The translations under genes were made by a program, and so were the position numbers. DNA of 64,000 bases from Sphingobacterium sp. N143 (lineage in GTDB: Bacteria > Bacteroidota > Bacteroidia > Sphingobacteriales > Sphingobacteriaceae), in the NCBI RefSeq assembly GCF_030325625.1, contig NZ_JACAIS010000002.1:209913-273912 (forward strand), written 5' to 3'. Shown here piece after piece: positions 60,479 through 64,000 of the stretch; position 1 is the first letter of the stretch; each line of letters begins with the position of its first letter. The notes beneath the pieces were generated by a model. It had not been told where the DNA came from. It saw nothing but the letters and a program-made list of their open reading frames with translations, and searched no databases.

Positions 60479-61884
60479 AACTTTATTTGATAAGTGGTCA
60501 ATAATTTTCGGAGCTCGGCTATTCCTTTCACTGCATCTTTAGGTAGTTTTTCACCTTTTTCACCAAAACTGTACAGCAGCTGCTCAGGTTCGATCTGTAT
60601 GCCTTTTTCCGTTATAATATCTGTTAATTTAGCCGCGTTGAGTTGATAATTTTCGATGATAAACTGGTACAGGGCCTGTCTTTTGTTGAAGCCAAAATCA
60701 TGTCCTTCCTGTGGAAAATGGGCATGCTTCAGCAATTCCGTTTTACCATAGTAGCCATAAATCTGTTGCAGATAGGGGAAATCATGCTTGGCCGTTTCCT
60801 GGGTCCAATCCTGACCATCAGAAATGATAAGCAAAGGTTTTGGGGCTGCAATGGCGGCCAGTTCAACATTATTGGTTCCGCCGCAGACGAAATGCACGGG
60901 CAATCCGCTTTCACAGGGGCAGCCCCCAAAGAAATAGGAAGACATGGCCACTGCGGGTGCGACCAATGTAATACGGTCATCCAGTGCAGCCATCAGGATG
61001 CTGTGGCTGCCACCGCCAGATCCACCACTGATGCCGATCCTCGATTGGTCTACCTGCGGCAAACTGGCTACATAGTCCAGAATCCGTTCTGCACCCCAGG
61101 TCTGCATCAACATGGCAATGCTGCTGCGATGATCTTGCGATGAAAACTGTAAGAGAGACTCCCCCCAGGCAAATAAATCGTAGCTGACGGCCATACAACC
61201 CATTCTAGCTAAAGTGATAAAGCGCTTTTGCGCATCGGGGCGATACCGTTGTTTAGCCCAGTGTCCATCCGGGGACAGCACAACCGGGATTTTCTTTTCC
61301 GGTTTACCGGGCCTATAGATACTTCCGTTGATATAAACGCCGGGAACAATCTCCAGGGCAAAATTTTGAACCTGATAGTCGGCATAACGGCGGACGGACT
61401 GCAACTGAATTTCCTTCCTTGGAATCTGCTGCAGTTGGTCCCAGTACATAACCTTCCGAACAGCGTCCCGCAGCTGGTTTTTGCGTATTTCCCAGCTACT
61501 TTTGTCTGTATATTTTTTGGCGAGCAGATCCAAAAACGCCCAACCCTCCTCCGGCTTCCAGCGATGGTATTCGTAGGCTTTCAATTTAAATTGCCCTGGC
61601 TTATCCTGTTGGAGTTTTAAGCCCAGGGGATAAAGCAAATTAACTTCAGTCGCCGCCAGATCCGCACGGAGCCTCCAGGGTGCAAAATCAACCCATCGGT
61701 CACTGACAAGATCGGGGCTGTACTTGATATGTACTTCAAAGCGCTCTTCTAATGTTGTCAGTACCTTTTCCAGAGGTTGTCTAAAGTTGTTTTCGTAATC
61801 CAATGGTGCCTCCTGCCCTTTGCCGGAAAGGCAAAACAACAACAATAGCAGCCCATATAATAGACTAATCTTCTTCTTTAACAT
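60475..61884 (-). CDS. Alpha/beta-hydrolase (acetyl esterase type) with an STN-like N-terminal domain
   Basis: About 469 aa with signal peptide MLKKKISLLYGLLLLLFCLS. Residues about 35-105 resemble the STN/DUF4974-type fold (LEKVLTTLEERFEVHIKYSP then LAATEVNLLYPLGLKLQQ then GQFKLKAY), normally found in SusC-like receptors and anti-sigma factors. From about 180 a hydrolase domain follows: Ser in GISGGSGGGSHS, Asp in IISDGQDW, His in EGHDFG, and a GGCPCESGLP loop. Most likely a carbohydrate acetyl- or glucuronoyl-type esterase. Starts further upstream (to 61935) run into the BNR gene. The gene still overlaps that gene by 20 bp. Confidence 0.78.
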   Translation of the reverse strand: MLKKKISLLYGLLLLLFCLSGKGQEAPLDYENNFRQPLEKVLTTLEERFEVHIKYSPDLVSDRWVDFAPWRLRADLAATEVNLLYPLGLKLQQDKPGQFKLKAYEYHRWKPEEGWAFLDLLAKKYTDKSSWEIRKNQLRDAVRKVMYWDQLQQIPRKEIQLQSVRRYADYQVQNFALEIVPGVYINGSIYRPGKPEKKIPVVLSPDGHWAKQRYRPDAQKRFITLARMGCMAVSYDLFAWGESLLQFSSQDHRSSIAMLMQTWGAERILDYVASLPQVDQSRIGISGGSGGGSHSILMAALDDRITLVAPAVAMSSYFFGGCPCESGLPVHFVCGGTNNVELAAIAAPKPLLIISDGQDWTQETAKHDFPYLQQIYGYYGKTELLKHAHFPQEGHDFGFNKRQALYQFIIENYQLNAAKLTDIITEKGIQIEPEQLLYSFGEKGEKLPKDAVKGIAELRKLLTTYQIKL

Positions 61885-63028
61885 AGGTATTTGCATCTGG
61901 TTTTTCATAGCCTTTCCGTTGCGGCCATTGGCCATTTTCGATCGCTGTCATTTTCACCTTTTTAGGATCAACAACGACATGTTTCATTTTTTTCCGGCGC
62001 CAGGTGTAGCCGAAATGGAGCAACCCATCTTTGGTCTGGATAACCGCGGGATACGAGTATTGACTAATAGGTGAATCTTCCAGAATCAAGGCCGCCGACC
62101 AGTTTTTTCCGTCCTTAGAAAATGAGACATGAAGCGGTGTGCGGGCTCCTTTGGCCAGGTTGCCCTCAGGCAGCACATGGTTGTACACCAAGACATGTGT
62201 ACCATCCTGTAGCGTCAGTGCATCGGTACCGGAATTATTATTGGGTAAGGCTGTCTTTTCAAGTGGCGTCCAATGTTCACCCCAATCGGTAGACCAGGCC
62301 GTTGCGATCGCCCGGTTACGGGTACGGGCCAGTAGTTGCAACTTGCCATTGCCATGATCCAGGATACTAGGCTGTATGGCATCCAAATCATCGGCACCAC
62401 GGGCGACAGGCCCAGTTTTACGCCAGGTTTTCCCGAAATCGGTGCTGACTTCAAAATGAATATTCCACCCCTTTCCTTCGGTACTGGAAGGCGCGATCAG
62501 ATGACCATTTTGCAGCAGAACAGGTTTATTCTTCACCGGGCCAATAAAACCTGTGGGCAAAGCTTCAGCTGCAGACCAGGTTTTTCCACCATCTTTGGAG
62601 TGTTTGATCATTCCCCACCATTCAGATGGTTTGGGACCTATTTTGTAAAATAACAATAAATCGCCACCTGGAATCTGGTAGAGCACCGGGTTCCAGGTAG
62701 GTAGTCGCTTCCCATCTGGCTGAACACCATCAGCTACGGATTCTGGAGCAGTCCATTGTCCCTCTTCGTAGCGAGAAACATAAATCTCCACATCGGGGTT
62801 CCGCTCTTTAGTGCCCCCAAAAAACGCGTAGACCAAGCCCCGGTCCGTCTCCGCCATGGTTGCCGAATGGCAAGACGGAAAAGGGGCCTTATCGTAGATA
62901 AATTCATCTTTTTGAATGCCTTTTTGCCAGACCTTTAAGGTCGGATTCTGGCCATAAACGGCCCCAGCACATAAGAATAACACAAGTGTCAATAGCTTTA
63001 CAGTGGTTTTCATTTTTCTTTTTTTCAT
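61865..63028 (-). CDS. BNR-repeat sialidase-like six-bladed propeller protein
   Basis: About 387 aa with a signal segment (LLTLVLFLCAGAVYGQ). At least four Asp-box motifs mark the propeller: SKDGGKTW, STDFGKTW, STDWGEHW and SKDGKNW. The block SCHSATMAETDRG near the N-terminus and FFGGTKERNPDVEIYVSRYE are typical of sialidase-related proteins in plant-glycan loci. The classical sialidase arginine triad is not clear. Related folds include GH33 keto-deoxy sugar hydrolases of RG-II, GH145 rhamnosidases and rhamnose-glucuronate lyases, all of which fit the context better than sialic acid. ATG at 63028 chosen; 63013 is also possible. Confidence 0.78.
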   Translation of the reverse strand: MKKRKMKTTVKLLTLVLFLCAGAVYGQNPTLKVWQKGIQKDEFIYDKAPFPSCHSATMAETDRGLVYAFFGGTKERNPDVEIYVSRYEEGQWTAPESVADGVQPDGKRLPTWNPVLYQIPGGDLLLFYKIGPKPSEWWGMIKHSKDGGKTWSAAEALPTGFIGPVKNKPVLLQNGHLIAPSSTEGKGWNIHFEVSTDFGKTWRKTGPVARGADDLDAIQPSILDHGNGKLQLLARTRNRAIATAWSTDWGEHWTPLEKTALPNNNSGTDALTLQDGTHVLVYNHVLPEGNLAKGARTPLHVSFSKDGKNWSAALILEDSPISQYSYPAVIQTKDGLLHFGYTWRRKKMKHVVVDPKKVKMTAIENGQWPQRKGYEKPDANTYVKEED

Positions 63029-63122
63029 CTTATTGCCCCGCACGGCCGGTATATCGGCCAAGACAATGGGTTTATTGTTTAGATCAGCAGTAGTCAGGTT
63101 TGACCAGACGATTTTGATCCTT

Positions 63123-63779
63123 TTAGTTTGATTTATGTTCTTTTTCGGCTTTCACCTTGTTCACGTAATCTTTGAACAACTGTCGCCAATTTCTACCGTT
63201 GGCATTTAAGTAAGCTTCACATTTGTTTTTATAGATCTCAAATATCGCCGAGATCTGTTTCATGCTCTTGTAATCAATTGCCTTCTCACGTGCCTCTTCC
63301 AGATTCTTACGGATAAACTGTTCTTCCGTTATGCTGAGGTCCGGTACAATTGCATGATAGCCTTTCAATGTAAAATCCACTTTCCCAATGGTATATTGGT
63401 CCAAAATCTGTGCAACCTGCTTCTCATTCAGTTCTTTTCGTAGACCATGCATCAAATTGCCATGGATTGAATCCGGTTGAGCAGAATCAGCAATAATCGA
63501 GCGGTCCAGCTCACTGAGCCTCGTCCCGGTATATGGATTAATTCCCGCAGGAACTGTACTTGCAGGGTGGCTGTTATGCCAATCTTTTACCGCAACGAGA
63601 TGCTGAAAAATATAGTCCGTTACACGTTGTTGTTTTTGTAGATCTGTAAGCCCAAGCTGTGCGGTCCACTGCGTGGCTTTCTCCCGTTCCTGGTTGGTTG
63701 TTTGCGCCAAAATACTGTTTTGCGGCAATAAATTACCTATAAATAAGCAGCTGAATACACAAATTAAAGTCTTTTTCAT
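63123..63779 (-). CDS. DUF3826 secreted protein
   Basis: 218 aa, signal peptide to about 25 (NSILAQ), then a mostly helical, lysine-rich domain (TQWTAQLGLTDLQKQQRVTD, HNSHPASTVPAGINPYTGTRL, GLRKELNEKQVAQILDQYTIGKVDFTL, LEEAREKAIDYKSMKQISAIFEIYK) that matches DUF3826. Such proteins recur in pectin- and rhamnogalacturonan-related loci of Bacteroidota, but their function is not known to me. It lies 4 bp after the GH78 stop and 94 bp before the BNR-protein start. Confidence 0.82.
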   Translation of the reverse strand: MKKTLICVFSCLFIGNLLPQNSILAQTTNQEREKATQWTAQLGLTDLQKQQRVTDYIFQHLVAVKDWHNSHPASTVPAGINPYTGTRLSELDRSIIADSAQPDSIHGNLMHGLRKELNEKQVAQILDQYTIGKVDFTLKGYHAIVPDLSITEEQFIRKNLEEAREKAIDYKSMKQISAIFEIYKNKCEAYLNANGRNWRQLFKDYVNKVKAEKEHKSN

Positions 63780-63783
63780 GGTC

Positions 63784-64000
63784 TTATAAATTGATTGTAA
63801 ACTGATAGGTTCCTGATCCGATCAACACTTTACTGCCCGAGGCCGCTTTTTCGAACTGTTGTATATCCTGATGTTGGTCCACAGGAATGCCATGCTCACG
63901 AATAGCCTTCAGATCTCCGGTCGGAAAATAAAGTTCAGCCGTGGTATTGGCCGGAATCGAAACACGCCATTTCAATACCGAGTTCGACTTGGTCCAGCTT
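63784..64000 (-). CDS. C-terminal end of a GH78 alpha-L-rhamnosidase (5' partial)
   Basis: Only the last 71 codons are in the window; the frame is open to base 64000. The segment SNSVLKWRVSIPANTTAELY, then GSGTYQFTINL at the end, is the typical C-terminal beta domain of GH78 rhamnosidases, where the motif W-x-V-x-I-P-x-N-T-x-A is common. It would be the third GH78 of the window. The assignment rests on this one domain. Confidence 0.7.
   Translation of the reverse strand, partial: SWTKSNSVLKWRVSIPANTTAELYFPTGDLKAIREHGIPVDQHQDIQQFEKAASGSKVLIGSGTYQFTINL

Noticed and set aside
61865..63028. True sialidase for host glycans
   Set aside because: No sialic acid catabolic genes and no host-glycan enzymes are in the window; only the fold is supported.

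Overview
The window looks like a chromosome segment of a Bacteroidota member, most likely a Sphingobacteriaceae such as Sphingobacterium. The basis is one SusC/SusD pair, many secreted glycoside hydrolases with short Sec or lipoprotein signals, very tight gene packing, few Shine-Dalgarno sites, and a Pseudomonas stutzeri-type rhamnose isomerase pathway. No rRNA, tRNA, CRISPR array or intact insertion sequence was seen. All genes but one (an IclR regulator near 40.5-41.3 kb) lie on the minus strand, so transcription runs from high to low coordinates.

Layout in the direction of transcription. (A) 64.0-41.3 kb: end of a GH78 rhamnosidase, DUF3826 protein, BNR/sialidase-like propeller, esterase with an STN-like N-terminus, secreted TIM-barrel isomerase-like protein, GH28, GH78, a GH43-like propeller, GH2, SusC, SusD, a beta-helix (GH141-like) protein ending in a rhamnose-mutarotase-like domain, a Gfo/Idh/MocA oxidoreductase and an SSS-family symporter. 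(B) A plus-strand IclR regulator and a 383-bp palindrome-rich control region. (C) 40.15-17.6 kb: one long operon-like run that starts with a cytoplasmic module (solute-binding-like protein, two CaiB/BaiF CoA-transferases, a second solute-binding-like protein, Gfo/Idh/MocA oxidoreductase, MaoC dehydratase, FucP-type permease) and continues into GH78, GH2, GH106, GH127, SASA esterase and a DUF5703/GH95-like protein, closed by a perfect 24-bp inverted repeat. (D) 17.4-11.3 kb: L-rhamnose operon (rhaT, bifunctional aldolase/dehydrogenase, rhaI, rhaB). (E) 10.8-9.8 kb: a lone propeller hydrolase between two related intergenic cassettes. (F) 9.4-1 kb: rhamnogalacturonan acetylesterase, GH51, GH115, GH43-like, then a GH2 gene that leaves the window and has an apparent frameshift in its signal peptide.

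Together this is a locus for rhamnose-rich plant glycans, probably pectic rhamnogalacturonan with arabinose, galactose and uronic-acid side chains. SusCD imports oligosaccharides, surface and periplasmic enzymes strip acetyl groups and sugars, and rhamnose goes to lactaldehyde/lactate and DHAP through the rha operon. GH106, GH127, GH141-like, GH78, GH28 and GH2 families also occur together in characterised rhamnogalacturonan-II loci of Bacteroides.

The best candidate for an undescribed system is the module at 33.9-40.2 kb. Two solute-binding-fold proteins lack signal peptides and have no ABC permease or ATPase nearby. They flank two paralogous family III CoA-transferases and are translationally coupled to an oxidoreductase, with a MaoC-type dehydratase just downstream. 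This suggests CoA-dependent breakdown of an unusual sugar acid or glycan-derived acid, under a divergent IclR regulator.
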